Of a stretch of DNA of 64,000 nucleotides, positions 21,027 through 29,698 are shown piece by piece. The stretch covers positions 62,001 through 126,000 of the forward strand of contig JAQWSE010000008.1 in NCBI GenBank assembly GCA_029243395.1, written 5' to 3'. A program made the translations under genes and the position numbers. The notes below the pieces were generated by a model. It was not told where the DNA came from and searched no databases. It saw nothing but the letters and a program-made list of their open reading frames with translations. Position 1 is the first letter of the stretch; every line of letters starts with the position of its first letter. Source of the stretch: Paracoccaceae bacterium (GTDB lineage Bacteria > Pseudomonadota > Alphaproteobacteria > Rhodobacterales > Rhodobacteraceae).

Positions 21027-21145
21027 TAATCTGCCATGAAGTATCTAGTTTCTGTTTAGATAATGTCATTTAAAATGCTAGACCTTAACTTAAAGTAAAG
21101 GTAAGATCAGGTAAGCGGAGCGTAGATTCCGATTTTGAGGCAGTT

Positions 21146-22378
21146 ATGGTTAATAATGAGCGGTTTCGTAATTTACCGGATTATCCCTTTTCAAGGCTAA
21201 GAGTCTTACTAGATAAGGTGGATCCTTTGGGAGAGCCTTTGGATTTTTCTATTGGAGAACCAAAACATTTGGTGCCTCCTTTCGTTGCAGAAGCAATAGC
21301 TAAATGCCCAAGTCAATTAAATAAATACCCGCCAAATTTTGGCTCAAAAAAATTGCTGGAAGCTATAAGTCTTTGGCTAAGTAATAGATATGACATTAAC
21401 CCACCAAACCCTGATACAAGCTTGGTAGCGTTGAATGGGTCTCGAGAAGGTATATTTAATGCAACATTAGCCCTTTGTGATAATCAAACAAAAGTAGAAA
21501 AGCCTGTCATTCTAATTCCTAATCCATTTTATCAATGTTACTTAGCCGCAGCATTGGCCGCTGATGCTGACCCTTTTTTTGTACCAGCAATGCCTAATAA
21601 TTGTTTCTTACCTGATTTTCGTAAGGTTCCAAAAAAAATCCTCAATAGGACATCTATTCTTATCATATGCTCCCCGTCTAATCCTCAAGGAGCAATTGCT
21701 GATCTAACATATTGGAAATCTTTGTTTAACCTGTCTGAATTATATGGATTTAGAATTTTTTCAGATGAATGCTATTCTGAAATATACCGTGAAATGAAGC
21801 CTATCGGAATATTACAGGCCTCAAATATCCTAAATCATGATCCCGAAAAATCTCTAAGCTTCAATTCTCTCTCAAAGCGCTCGAATTTGCCTGGGCTTCG
21901 ATCAGGATTTGTATGTGGAGGCCAGAATAATATTAATTCAATAAAAAAGCTTCGTTCTTATGGTGGAGCACCGTTACCCATGCCAGTCCAAGAAGTTTCT
22001 CAATTAGCATGGAATGAGGAAGAGCATGTAAAAATAAATCGCCATTTGTATCGACAAAAATATGAACTCGCTGACAACATTTTCAAAAATATGGAAAGTT
22101 TCAAACCTCTACAGGCAGGTTTCTTTCTATGGTTAAAAGTAGGGAATGGTGAAAAATTCACATATTCATTGTGGAAGAAACATGGCATTAGATGTCTGCC
22201 TGGTTCATATCTTACTCACCAGACAAAGAATTGTTTGCACTCAGATAATCCAGGATCCGATTTTATCAGAGTAGCATTGGTCCATCCAATAGAAAAAATC
22301 GCTTTGGGACTTGCTAAAATAGCCAAAGCCCTAAATTTAATAACAGAAAAAGAGATTGAATCTTATGTCAGTAGTTAA
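21146..22378 (+). CDS. Class I/II aminotransferase, DapC-like (N-succinyldiaminopimelate aminotransferase)
   Basis: A 410-residue fold-type I PLP enzyme. It has D-F-S-I-G-E-P-K-H near the N-terminus and N-P-F-Y-Q-C-Y. S-P-S-N-P-Q-G-A follows, then D-E-C-Y-S-E-I. The PLP lysine is in S-L-S-K-R-S-N-L-P-G-L-R-S-G-F. The sequence resembles the alphaproteobacterial DapC used in lysine and peptidoglycan precursor synthesis, whose gene is often next to ftsK. Annotation as generic class I/II aminotransferase is safe; DapC is probable. The last bases overlap the ftsK start. Confidence 0.82.
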   Translation: MVNNERFRNLPDYPFSRLRVLLDKVDPLGEPLDFSIGEPKHLVPPFVAEAIAKCPSQLNKYPPNFGSKKLLEAISLWLSNRYDINPPNPDTSLVALNGSREGIFNATLALCDNQTKVEKPVILIPNPFYQCYLAAALAADADPFFVPAMPNNCFLPDFRKVPKKILNRTSILIICSPSNPQGAIADLTYWKSLFNLSELYGFRIFSDECYSEIYREMKPIGILQASNILNHDPEKSLSFNSLSKRSNLPGLRSGFVCGGQNNINSIKKLRSYGGAPLPMPVQEVSQLAWNEEEHVKINRHLYRQKYELADNIFKNMESFKPLQAGFFLWLKVGNGEKFTYSLWKKHGIRCLPGSYLTHQTKNCLHSDNPGSDFIRVALVHPIEKIALGLAKIAKALNLITEKEIESYVSS

Positions 22379-24902
22379 TTCCCCTCAAACAAGAAGGCCC
22401 ATTCTTTCATCGTCTTTCAAGAACAAGTTACAACAAATCCTTTACCAATTTTTTAGCATCCTTTTTCTTTTTATGGCGATAAGTCTGGGTTTGATCATGT
22501 TTAGTTATCACATTGGTGATCCATCATTTAGAAATATACCAAATGAACCTGCTAAGAATATTTTTGGAGCTTTTGGAAGCCACATAGCAGACCCCCTGCA
22601 CCTAGGGTTAGGGTTATCTTATAAATTTTTGTTATTTCTAATGGTACTATGGAGCTGGAGATTAACGTTCGACAAAAATAAAAGAAGAATGATCATTCGG
22701 CTCATTTTTTTCCCTCTACCGCTAGCAACCACAGCAATATTTCTTTCGACTTATCCACCGTCCCCTGAATGGAACCTTTCTTTCTCTTACGGTCTTGGAG
22801 GTATATTTGGAGACACCATTCTCAAGTATATTCTACAAGCGGCCTTTCTAGATTCTAATACTGTTTTACGTTTAACTTCAGTAGCCGGCGCACTTTTGAC
22901 CCTCTCACTATCAGTAGTTGTAACAGCTACTAACCTTAAGGAACTAACAAAATTGACCAAATTTTTCTTTAGTAGTCTCTTATATGGGATGAAAATGGCC
23001 CATTATGTCTTCTACAGTAATTTCAAAAGGAAAGACATGATCTCACTATTTAAGAAAAAATACGCATATTCTGATGAGATTGATTCATCAAGTTTGGAAG
23101 AAAAAAATGTAAACTATCGCCTAGAACCAACTATTTTCTCGCAGCCAGATTATTCCACTGAAAATAAAGCCATAATTCCTACTCTCGGCGGATTAAACGA
23201 TTCTGGATTCTTGAAAAAAGATGAGCCATCATGGCAATCGGAGAATACCGGTACTGTTCAGGAGAAAACACCTAAAAAACATTCTCATGGATCAAAAGTA
23301 AGATACCCTAACAAAAGAATGAGCCTGAAAAGTGAAGCTGCAAAGCAGGAAGAACAACCATCACTATCCTTTTTAGGAGAAACAATAGAAGCCTATGAAG
23401 CCCCCAAACTATCCCTGCTGCAGAGCCAAACAACTTCTAGTAAGAATTTACTGTCAGATGATGCCTTAAATGAAAATGCTAGGATGCTAGAAAATGTTTT
23501 AGATGATTATGGGGTCAGAGGAGAAATACTATCAGTAAAACCTGGACCAGTTGTCACACTCTATGAGCTTGAACCTGCTGCAGGCCTAAAGGCAAGCAGA
23601 GTAATTAGCTTAGCAGATGATATAGCAAGATCAATGTCAGCCTTGGCAACTCGTGTTTCGACTATACCAGGAAGATCAGTTATTGGGATAGAATTACCTA
23701 ATGACACAAGAGAAAAAGTGTTTTTACGAGAAATACTATCTTCTCGAGCTTATGGAGACAGTAGTTACCAATTACCATTAGCTTTGGGAAAGAACATTGG
23801 AGGAGAGCCGATTGTTGCCAATCTTGCAAGAATGCCCCACTTATTGATTGCAGGAACTACTGGTTCAGGTAAGTCAGTGGGAATCAATACCATGATACTT
23901 TCATTACTTTACAAACTCTCTCCGGAAGAATGTAAATTAATCATGATCGATCCTAAAATGCTAGAATTGTCAGTTTATGATGGAATACCTCATTTATTGA
24001 GCCCAGTAGTAACTGATCCAAAGAAGGCCGTAGTAGCACTCAAATGGGCTGTTGGAGAAATGGAAGAGCGATATAGAAAAATGTCAAAAATGGGAGTTAG
24101 AAATATAGAGAGTTATAATCTGAGAGTAGAACAAGCTCTGCGTAACAATGAAGAATTCACCAGGACTGTTCAAATAGGATTTGATGAGGAAACTGGAGAG
24201 CCAAAATTTGAAAATCAAAATATTAAACCAGAGCACTTACCCTTTATCGTCATAATTGTAGATGAAATGGCAGATTTAATGATGGTTGCCGGAAAAGATA
24301 TAGAAGCCTGCATACAAAGACTAGCACAAATGGCTAGAGCTGCTGGTATTCATTTAATTATGGCAACTCAAAGACCTTCAGTAGATGTAATTACGGGTAC
24401 AATCAAAGCGAATTTTCCCACCAGAATTTCTTTCCAAGTGACTTCAAAAATTGATAGTAGAACAATCCTTGGGGAAATGGGTGCTGAGCAACTCCTTGGC
24501 ATGGGGGACATGCTTTACATGGCTAATGGGGGAAAGATCACGAGAGTACATGGACCTTATGTTTCAGATGAAGAAGTTGAGGAAGTCGTGCACCACCTTA
24601 AAAATCAAGGATCCCCTAATTATATTTCCGGAATAATTGATGGACCAGATGAAGAGACCCAAAGTAAGATAGATTTAGCTATGGGCTTAATATCTCCAGA
24701 AAATGATGGAGATAATACCCTTTATGATCAAGCAGTGGCAATAGTGGCCAGGGATAAGAAATGTTCTACTTCATATATCCAAAGACGCCTATCTATTGGT
24801 TATAACAAGGCAGCAAAATTAGTTGAAACTATGGAAGAACAAGGAATAGTATCCCCAGCTAATCATGTTGGCAAAAGAGAGATTTTAATCTCAGAAATCT
24901 GA
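22365..24902 (+). CDS. ftsK: DNA translocase FtsK
   Basis: Pumps chromosomal DNA at the division septum and activates dif recombination. Four hydrophobic segments lie in the first ~200 residues, followed by a low-complexity linker to about residue 370. The motor has Walker A G-T-T-G-S-G-K-S near residue 505 and Walker B I-I-V-D-E-M-A-D-L. The winged-helix gamma domain that reads KOPS is at the C-terminus, with Y-I-Q-R-R-L-S-I-G-Y-N-K-A-A. I chose ATG at 22365 over the TTG at 22356; it overlaps the aminotransferase end by 14 bases. At ~845 residues it is the normal alphaproteobacterial size. Confidence 0.96.
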   Translation: MSVVNSPQTRRPILSSSFKNKLQQILYQFFSILFLFMAISLGLIMFSYHIGDPSFRNIPNEPAKNIFGAFGSHIADPLHLGLGLSYKFLLFLMVLWSWRLTFDKNKRRMIIRLIFFPLPLATTAIFLSTYPPSPEWNLSFSYGLGGIFGDTILKYILQAAFLDSNTVLRLTSVAGALLTLSLSVVVTATNLKELTKLTKFFFSSLLYGMKMAHYVFYSNFKRKDMISLFKKKYAYSDEIDSSSLEEKNVNYRLEPTIFSQPDYSTENKAIIPTLGGLNDSGFLKKDEPSWQSENTGTVQEKTPKKHSHGSKVRYPNKRMSLKSEAAKQEEQPSLSFLGETIEAYEAPKLSLLQSQTTSSKNLLSDDALNENARMLENVLDDYGVRGEILSVKPGPVVTLYELEPAAGLKASRVISLADDIARSMSALATRVSTIPGRSVIGIELPNDTREKVFLREILSSRAYGDSSYQLPLALGKNIGGEPIVANLARMPHLLIAGTTGSGKSVGINTMILSLLYKLSPEECKLIMIDPKMLELSVYDGIPHLLSPVVTDPKKAVVALKWAVGEMEERYRKMSKMGVRNIESYNLRVEQALRNNEEFTRTVQIGFDEETGEPKFENQNIKPEHLPFIVIIVDEMADLMMVAGKDIEACIQRLAQMARAAGIHLIMATQRPSVDVITGTIKANFPTRISFQVTSKIDSRTILGEMGAEQLLGMGDMLYMANGGKITRVHGPYVSDEEVEEVVHHLKNQGSPNYISGIIDGPDEETQSKIDLAMGLISPENDGDNTLYDQAVAIVARDKKCSTSYIQRRLSIGYNKAAKLVETMEEQGIVSPANHVGKREILISEI

Positions 24903-24915
24903 CTTAGGTGTACTA

Positions 24916-25557
24916 ATGTTCTTTTTAAACCACTTAATAAAGTATTTTTTTCTATCGATTAGTATAGCCTTCTTTTTATTTAACAACCAATCTTTTGGAT
25001 CAGAAGCTAATCAAATAGAAAAAATTGAAGATTACCTCAATGGTATACAGTCACTCGAAGCGGACATTCTACAAACCGACCCGTATGGGACACAAAAATT
25101 AGGGATAATAAAATTAAAAAAACCTGGCAAACTGAGAATTGAATACAAAAATCAGAAAGCTGACCACTTAATTTTAGCAAGCCATGGGATTCTTGCAATT
25201 ATAGACTATGGATCTAACGCTGAGCCATTAAGATATCCTATCAACAAAACTCCTCTCAAATATCTTAGTAACAATGAACTGGATTTACTAGATCCTTTGA
25301 TAAGCTCCAGGATATCTACTTTAGAAAATCAAATTAGTTTGGAAATCACGGAAATTGACAAAGACTTTGGATCAGGAAGGATCATTTTAAAATTTGCAGC
25401 AGATCCTATTTCAATCATAGGTTGGGACATTCCCCTAAATGACAAGCAAAAGACAGAAATAAAATTGAAAAACCTTAGGCTTAATTCTGATATCAAAGAT
25501 GATTTATTTTATGTTTCAGCAGAATTGATGAAATTCTATAACAAAATTAATGAATGA
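24916..25557 (+). CDS. lolA: Outer-membrane lipoprotein carrier protein LolA
   Basis: Periplasmic chaperone that carries lipoproteins from LolCDE to LolB. A signal peptide with a long hydrophobic core covers residues 1-~28, ending near F-G-S-E-A. The mature domain has L-E-A-D-I-L-Q-T and G-x-I-K-L-K-K-P-G-K-L-R-I-E-Y. That matches the LolA G-x-x-x-x-x-R-P-x-x-x-R-x-x-Y pattern with Arg replaced by Lys at one place. It lies 13 bases after ftsK, as in many alphaproteobacteria. Confidence 0.92.
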   Translation: MFFLNHLIKYFFLSISIAFFLFNNQSFGSEANQIEKIEDYLNGIQSLEADILQTDPYGTQKLGIIKLKKPGKLRIEYKNQKADHLILASHGILAIIDYGSNAEPLRYPINKTPLKYLSNNELDLLDPLISSRISTLENQISLEITEIDKDFGSGRIILKFAADPISIIGWDIPLNDKQKTEIKLKNLRLNSDIKDDLFYVSAELMKFYNKINE

Positions 25558-25574
25558 AACATTATTAAAGTAAA

Positions 25575-26315
25575 TCACTCTTCCTTTTTTGATTTTCTGT
25601 AAAACTTGAGCCGCTTCGCCACAATTCCACTCTTAAAACTATGACTAAACCTAGACTTTTCTCTAGAATCATTAATATTGTTATTCCTTAAATCATGAAG
25701 TGTAGCTTTCATTTGCCAAATAGCATCCAAAGACAATTCTGAAATTTCATCTATAATTCTCTCTAAAATGATATGTGAAGAATCGATATCCTTAGCATGA
25801 TAATCTAAGAATCCCACTTCTATTAAATCTTTAAAATCTAGGGAATGCCCTAAGAATAAAATCTTCCTTGATAACTGCAAGCCAAAGGCTTGTAAACATC
25901 GTTTAATTCCTTTGACACCGTAATGAATTCCAAACTTAGTTGCGGGAATCTTCAGTTTAACGGCACTGCAACCTATCCTAAAATCACAGGATAATGCCAA
26001 CTCCACACTTCCACCATAAATTCCTCCATTTAAAAGACATATTGAAATGAAAGGTAGTTTTTCAATCAAGTCGCAGACTTCAGAAATTGGGTTTTCCTGC
26101 CAGTCACCAATATTTAGTTCCTGAAGATACATTCCCGAGCTAAAAGTATCACCTTTCCCTGATAAAATTAAACATCTTAGTTTTTTATTTTTTATTTTTT
26201 CTAAAAATTTAGCGATAAGATCTAAATCCTTACGGTCAACAGCATTTTTCCTTGCTTCTGCACGCAAAGTGATCATAGCGATTTTATTTTTCACCTTAAA
26301 TTCAGGATGATTCAC
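25575..26315 (-). CDS. Enoyl-CoA hydratase/isomerase (crotonase) family protein
   Basis: A 246-residue crotonase-fold protein. The first oxyanion-hole motif is G-K-G-D-T-F-S-S-G-M, and the second is N-G-G-I-Y-G-G-S-V-E-L-A-L-S-C-D-F-R-I. The start is GTG at 26315, which overlaps the xth stop by four bases (GTGA). An upstream alternative at 26399 would run 28 codons inside xth. The usual catalytic glutamates are not obvious at both family positions, so hydratase activity is uncertain. It sits between lolA and xth, where most relatives have no such gene. Confidence 0.85.
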   Translation of the reverse strand: MNHPEFKVKNKIAMITLRAEARKNAVDRKDLDLIAKFLEKIKNKKLRCLILSGKGDTFSSGMYLQELNIGDWQENPISEVCDLIEKLPFISICLLNGGIYGGSVELALSCDFRIGCSAVKLKIPATKFGIHYGVKGIKRCLQAFGLQLSRKILFLGHSLDFKDLIEVGFLDYHAKDIDSSHIILERIIDEISELSLDAIWQMKATLHDLRNNNINDSREKSRFSHSFKSGIVAKRLKFYRKSKKEE

Positions 26316-27094
26316 AAAACTAACTCGACTACTACTGGGACATGATCTGATGGTGAAATCCACCCCCTTACTTCCTTGAGAATATAGCAACTCTTGCATT
26401 TATCTAAAAGATCTTCTGTAAGCCATATATGATCCAACCGACGTCCTTTATTTGAAACCAACCAGTCTTTTGCCCTATAAGACCACCAAGAAAAGAGTTT
26501 TTCATCCGGATATTTTTTCCTTAATACATCAATCCAAGGACCCGATTTAGCTAAACTTCTTAGATGTTCCACCTCCACTGGAGTATGGCTCACAACTTTT
26601 AATAACTTCTTATGATCCCATACATCTTGTTCTTCTGGAGCTATATTTAAATCACCAACTAAAATAGATTTGCTAAGATTTAAGGTTCTGAAATGCTCTT
26701 CAACCGCTTTTATATAATCAAGCTTAAAAGCAAACTTTTCATTAGACTTTCTGTCAGGAATATCACCTCCAGCAGGAAAATAAAAATTATGGATGGTTAG
26801 ACCTGTACTCATTCTAGCAGAAATATGCCGAGCCTGCTCTGATCCCAAAAATTTCCTCTTTTCAATATTTTCTAATGGAATCTTGGAAATAAAGGCAACA
26901 CCATTATAACTTTTTTGTCCCCAGCACGCGAAAAATTTATAACCCAAAGGTTCAAATACTCCAAACGGCATATCCTCTGATGGGCTTTTGCATTCTTGTA
27001 GACATAAAATGTCAGGTTCTTCTTCCTCCAATATTTTAGAAATTAAAGAACTTCTCAACCTGATCGAATTAATATTCCAAGTAATTATTTTCAT
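26312..27094 (-). CDS. xth: Exodeoxyribonuclease III
   Basis: AP endonuclease and 3'-5' exonuclease of base-excision repair. The N-terminus is M-K-I-I-T-W-N-I-N-S-I-R. Metal-binding Glu is in C-L-Q-E-C-K. The G-D-L-N-I-A-P-E-E-Q-D-V-W motif, R-R-L-D-H-I-W and catalytic S-D-H-V-P-V-V are all intact. I chose ATG at 27094; the TTG at 27109 would add five atypical residues and overlap the response regulator. Length is about 260 residues, as expected. Confidence 0.96.
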   Translation of the reverse strand: MKIITWNINSIRLRSSLISKILEEEEPDILCLQECKSPSEDMPFGVFEPLGYKFFACWGQKSYNGVAFISKIPLENIEKRKFLGSEQARHISARMSTGLTIHNFYFPAGGDIPDRKSNEKFAFKLDYIKAVEEHFRTLNLSKSILVGDLNIAPEEQDVWDHKKLLKVVSHTPVEVEHLRSLAKSGPWIDVLRKKYPDEKLFSWWSYRAKDWLVSNKGRRLDHIWLTEDLLDKCKSCYILKEVRGWISPSDHVPVVVELVL

Positions 27095-27105
27095 AACATA
27101 TTTCT

Positions 27106-27852
27106 TCAAGATTTGTATCCAAGTGCGTATCTTCCTTTCTTACTCTTAATCCATAAATCTTCATTGAACTTCTTCTGAATTTTTTTCCTCAACCTATAGA
27201 TATGAGTTTCTAAGGTGTGTGTTTCAAGAAACTTCTTGATTCCCCAAACTTTTTCCATAACCAATTCCTTTCTTACAAAGTCCCCCTCATATTTGGAAAG
27301 TATTCTCAATATTTTAACTTCCGTATCTGTTAGCAACAACTCTTCCCCAAAGTTATCCAATATGACCTTTTCAAAAGGTTTGAGAAAGTAAGGCCCAATC
27401 ATTATGCTTAGAAATCTAGATTTTTCTTGGAACTTAAGTTTTTCATTCATAATTTCAACTAATGTCACAAATCTAAAAGGTTTTTTTATAAAAGTTAAAC
27501 TTTCTAGAGTACCATCCTTAGTTTTATAATCCTTTTCCCCATTTTTTGAAAAAAGAACAATTGTTGGAACATGATGCAATTTCAAAATTGAAACAGAGAA
27601 TTTTTCTACGCTTTTTTGTTCAGAATTAGGCTGATTAAAAATGACTAGGTCAAAAGCCTTTGATTGCTCTCCTTGATTAAAATCATCTAGCTCTTTAAAA
27701 TGTTGCCAAAAATAGTTTTGTTCAAAATCCTGTTGCTCTTCTAGATCATTATAGAGAGCTGAATCATTGTCTATTACTGCTACACGTTTAGTCTCTTTAC
27801 GATCATTTTTCATTACGTTTCTCAAACTATACACTTCAGTTTTCTTTAACAT
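27106..27852 (-). CDS. OmpR-type response regulator with altered phosphoacceptor
   Basis: A 248-residue protein with an N-terminal receiver-like domain and a C-terminal winged-helix domain (L-L-L-T-D-T-E-V-K-I-L, then H-T-L-E-T-H-I-Y-R-L-R-K-K-I, both typical of OmpR). In the receiver the acidic pocket is V-I-D-N-D and the conserved lysine is in K-K-P-F. The phosphoacceptor position reads F-D-L-V-I-F-N, giving N73 in place of Asp. It is therefore probably not switched by ordinary aspartyl phosphorylation. No kinase gene is adjacent. Related genes lie beside xth in many alphaproteobacteria. Confidence 0.85.
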   Translation of the reverse strand: MLKKTEVYSLRNVMKNDRKETKRVAVIDNDSALYNDLEEQQDFEQNYFWQHFKELDDFNQGEQSKAFDLVIFNQPNSEQKSVEKFSVSILKLHHVPTIVLFSKNGEKDYKTKDGTLESLTFIKKPFRFVTLVEIMNEKLKFQEKSRFLSIMIGPYFLKPFEKVILDNFGEELLLTDTEVKILRILSKYEGDFVRKELVMEKVWGIKKFLETHTLETHIYRLRKKIQKKFNEDLWIKSKKGRYALGYKS

Positions 27853-27924
27853 AAGAATCTGTTTGGTATTTATTTTATTAATTGAGCAACTATATTATTA
27901 AGAACTAGATTTTGAAAGTTTAAG

Positions 27925-29040
27925 ATGCACTCCTACCTCACCCAAGAAGAACAGTCTATTCGACAGATCAGTGATTTGAAATTTGGCATTCCTATTATTG
28001 TTAAAAACAACAATAAAAATGCTTTAATTATTTCAATTGAAACACTAACTACAGAAAATTTTGAAAAATTAAAAAAATTTTTTTCATTATCACAGCCCGC
28101 TCCTTATATAGCGGTAACAAAAAAACGTGCTGATTTACTAAAAGCCAGAGTATATGAAAACGATATAGCTAGGCTAAAAATACAAAAAAAGATTCACCTA
28201 AACTGGATCAAAGCCACTGCAGATCCTTCACTTGATTTAGAGTATCCCATGAAGGGCCCATATGAAAGTTTTCGAAATGGAGATTCAGAAATAGCAAGAA
28301 TTGGAATCAAATATTGTAAAGAAGCTGAGCTATTACCTGCTACTTTGGTCATTCCTATAGATGGTGAAACCGCAAAAAAGCTAGAAAGAGAAGGTTTGTT
28401 ATATCAAAACATCTCCAACTCTATAATTTCCAAAAAATCTAACCCTAACCCTGTGCTGATTAGTTCAGGACGAGTCCCTCTACGCTACGGGCTCTCCTCT
28501 AAAGTTTCAGTTTTTAGGGATCCTATCAGCTTATCAGAACATTATGCTGTTGAAATTGGAACCTTGGATTTTTCTCAATCAATACTTACTAGGTTACATT
28601 CAGCTTGTTTTACAGGCGATATTTTGCATTCCCTTAAGTGTGATTGTGGCGAACAATTGGACATAGCTATCAACAAAATAAAGAAGGCAAAATGTGGCAT
28701 AATACTCTATTTAAATCAGGAAGGTAGGGGGATTGGCTTAGCTAACAAAATGCGAGCCTATAAACTGCAAGACGCTGGACTAGATACATTCGAGTCAAAT
28801 CACCAACTCGGTTTCGAAGACGATGAAAGAGACTTTACAGTAGGAACAAAAATCTTGAAAGAATTAGGAGTCAAGAAAATAGATCTTTTGACAAATAATC
28901 CTTTGAAGGTAGCGAATTTCAAAAATTCTGACATACAAATAGTAAGTCGCGTACCATTAGTGGCTAGGACTACTAATGAAAACAAACAGTATTTAGAAAC
29001 AAAGAAAAGAAAAAGTGGCCACATATTTGCTCAAAATTAG
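27925..29040 (+). CDS. ribA: GTP cyclohydrolase II with N-terminal alphaproteobacterial extension
   Basis: Opens GTP in the first step of riboflavin synthesis. Residues ~185-371 form the catalytic domain. H-S-A-C-F-T-G-D-I-L-x-S-L-K-C-D-C-G has zinc ligands C228, C239 and C241, and L-N-Q-E-G-R-G-I-G-L carries the GTP-binding arginine. T-N-N-P-x-K is near the end. The first ~180 residues are where bifunctional RibBA has DHBP synthase, but the acidic D-x-E-x-R-E-N-E motif is absent. The protein is therefore probably monofunctional, as in many alphaproteobacteria. Confidence 0.93.
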   Translation: MHSYLTQEEQSIRQISDLKFGIPIIVKNNNKNALIISIETLTTENFEKLKKFFSLSQPAPYIAVTKKRADLLKARVYENDIARLKIQKKIHLNWIKATADPSLDLEYPMKGPYESFRNGDSEIARIGIKYCKEAELLPATLVIPIDGETAKKLEREGLLYQNISNSIISKKSNPNPVLISSGRVPLRYGLSSKVSVFRDPISLSEHYAVEIGTLDFSQSILTRLHSACFTGDILHSLKCDCGEQLDIAINKIKKAKCGIILYLNQEGRGIGLANKMRAYKLQDAGLDTFESNHQLGFEDDERDFTVGTKILKELGVKKIDLLTNNPLKVANFKNSDIQIVSRVPLVARTTNENKQYLETKKRKSGHIFAQN

Positions 29041-29044
29041 CAGA

Positions 29045-29695
29045 CTAGCTACGTGAACCAAATAATGCGGATCCAACTCGGATGTCAGTAGCTCCTGATT
29101 TAATGGCGTGTTCAAAGTCATTACTCATACCCATAGAAATTCTTGAAAGCCCCAGGTTCTCATTTAGGCTAGAAAGTTTCTTAAAATGAGTCAAAGACGG
29201 TTCATTGACTGGAGGCAAGCACATCAAACCAATGACTGGTAAAGAATATTTTTCTTTCGCTAACTCAAAAAGATCTTCCAAATGTTCTAAAGCAACCCCA
29301 GCTTTCTGGAGTTCATTGCCAGTATTAACTTGAATGAATAATTCTGGACAAATCCCTCTTTTTTGAACTTCACTGTCAAGTTTTAAAACTAATTTTTTAC
29401 GATCTACACTATGAATCACATTAAAAAATTGCGTAGCCTCCTTTACTTTATTAGTTTGTAAGGGTCCTACTAGATGCAATTCAATTTCCCCGTACTCTTC
29501 AATCAATGCAGGCCACTTCTCTAAGGACTCCTTTACACGGTTTTCTCCAAAAACCCGGTGCCCTTGATTAAGAACTCGCTTGATTCTTTCGACAGGCTGT
29601 ACTTTTGAAACCGCAATTATATTAACGGTACCTTTTTTTCTCCCAGTTTTTATTTCAGCAACTTCTACTCTAGATAAAATATTCTCTAGGCTCAT
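29045..29695 (-). CDS. YggS-family PLP homeostasis protein
   Basis: A 216-residue PLP-binding TIM barrel (PLPBP/YggS/COG0325) that buffers PLP and affects amino acid balance. The Schiff-base lysine is K31 in A-V-S-K-V-Q-P. Other motifs are F-G-E-N-R-V-K-E, H-L-V-G-P-L-Q-T-N-K, and S-M-G-M-S-N-D-F-E-H-A with R-V-G-S-A-L-F-G at the end. The family usually begins slightly further upstream of the first helix, but the start is supported by the ATG four bases from the ligase stop. Convergent with ribA. Confidence 0.95.
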   Translation of the reverse strand: MSLENILSRVEVAEIKTGRKKGTVNIIAVSKVQPVERIKRVLNQGHRVFGENRVKESLEKWPALIEEYGEIELHLVGPLQTNKVKEATQFFNVIHSVDRKKLVLKLDSEVQKRGICPELFIQVNTGNELQKAGVALEHLEDLFELAKEKYSLPVIGLMCLPPVNEPSLTHFKKLSSLNENLGLSRISMGMSNDFEHAIKSGATDIRVGSALFGSRS

Positions 29696-29698
29696 GAT

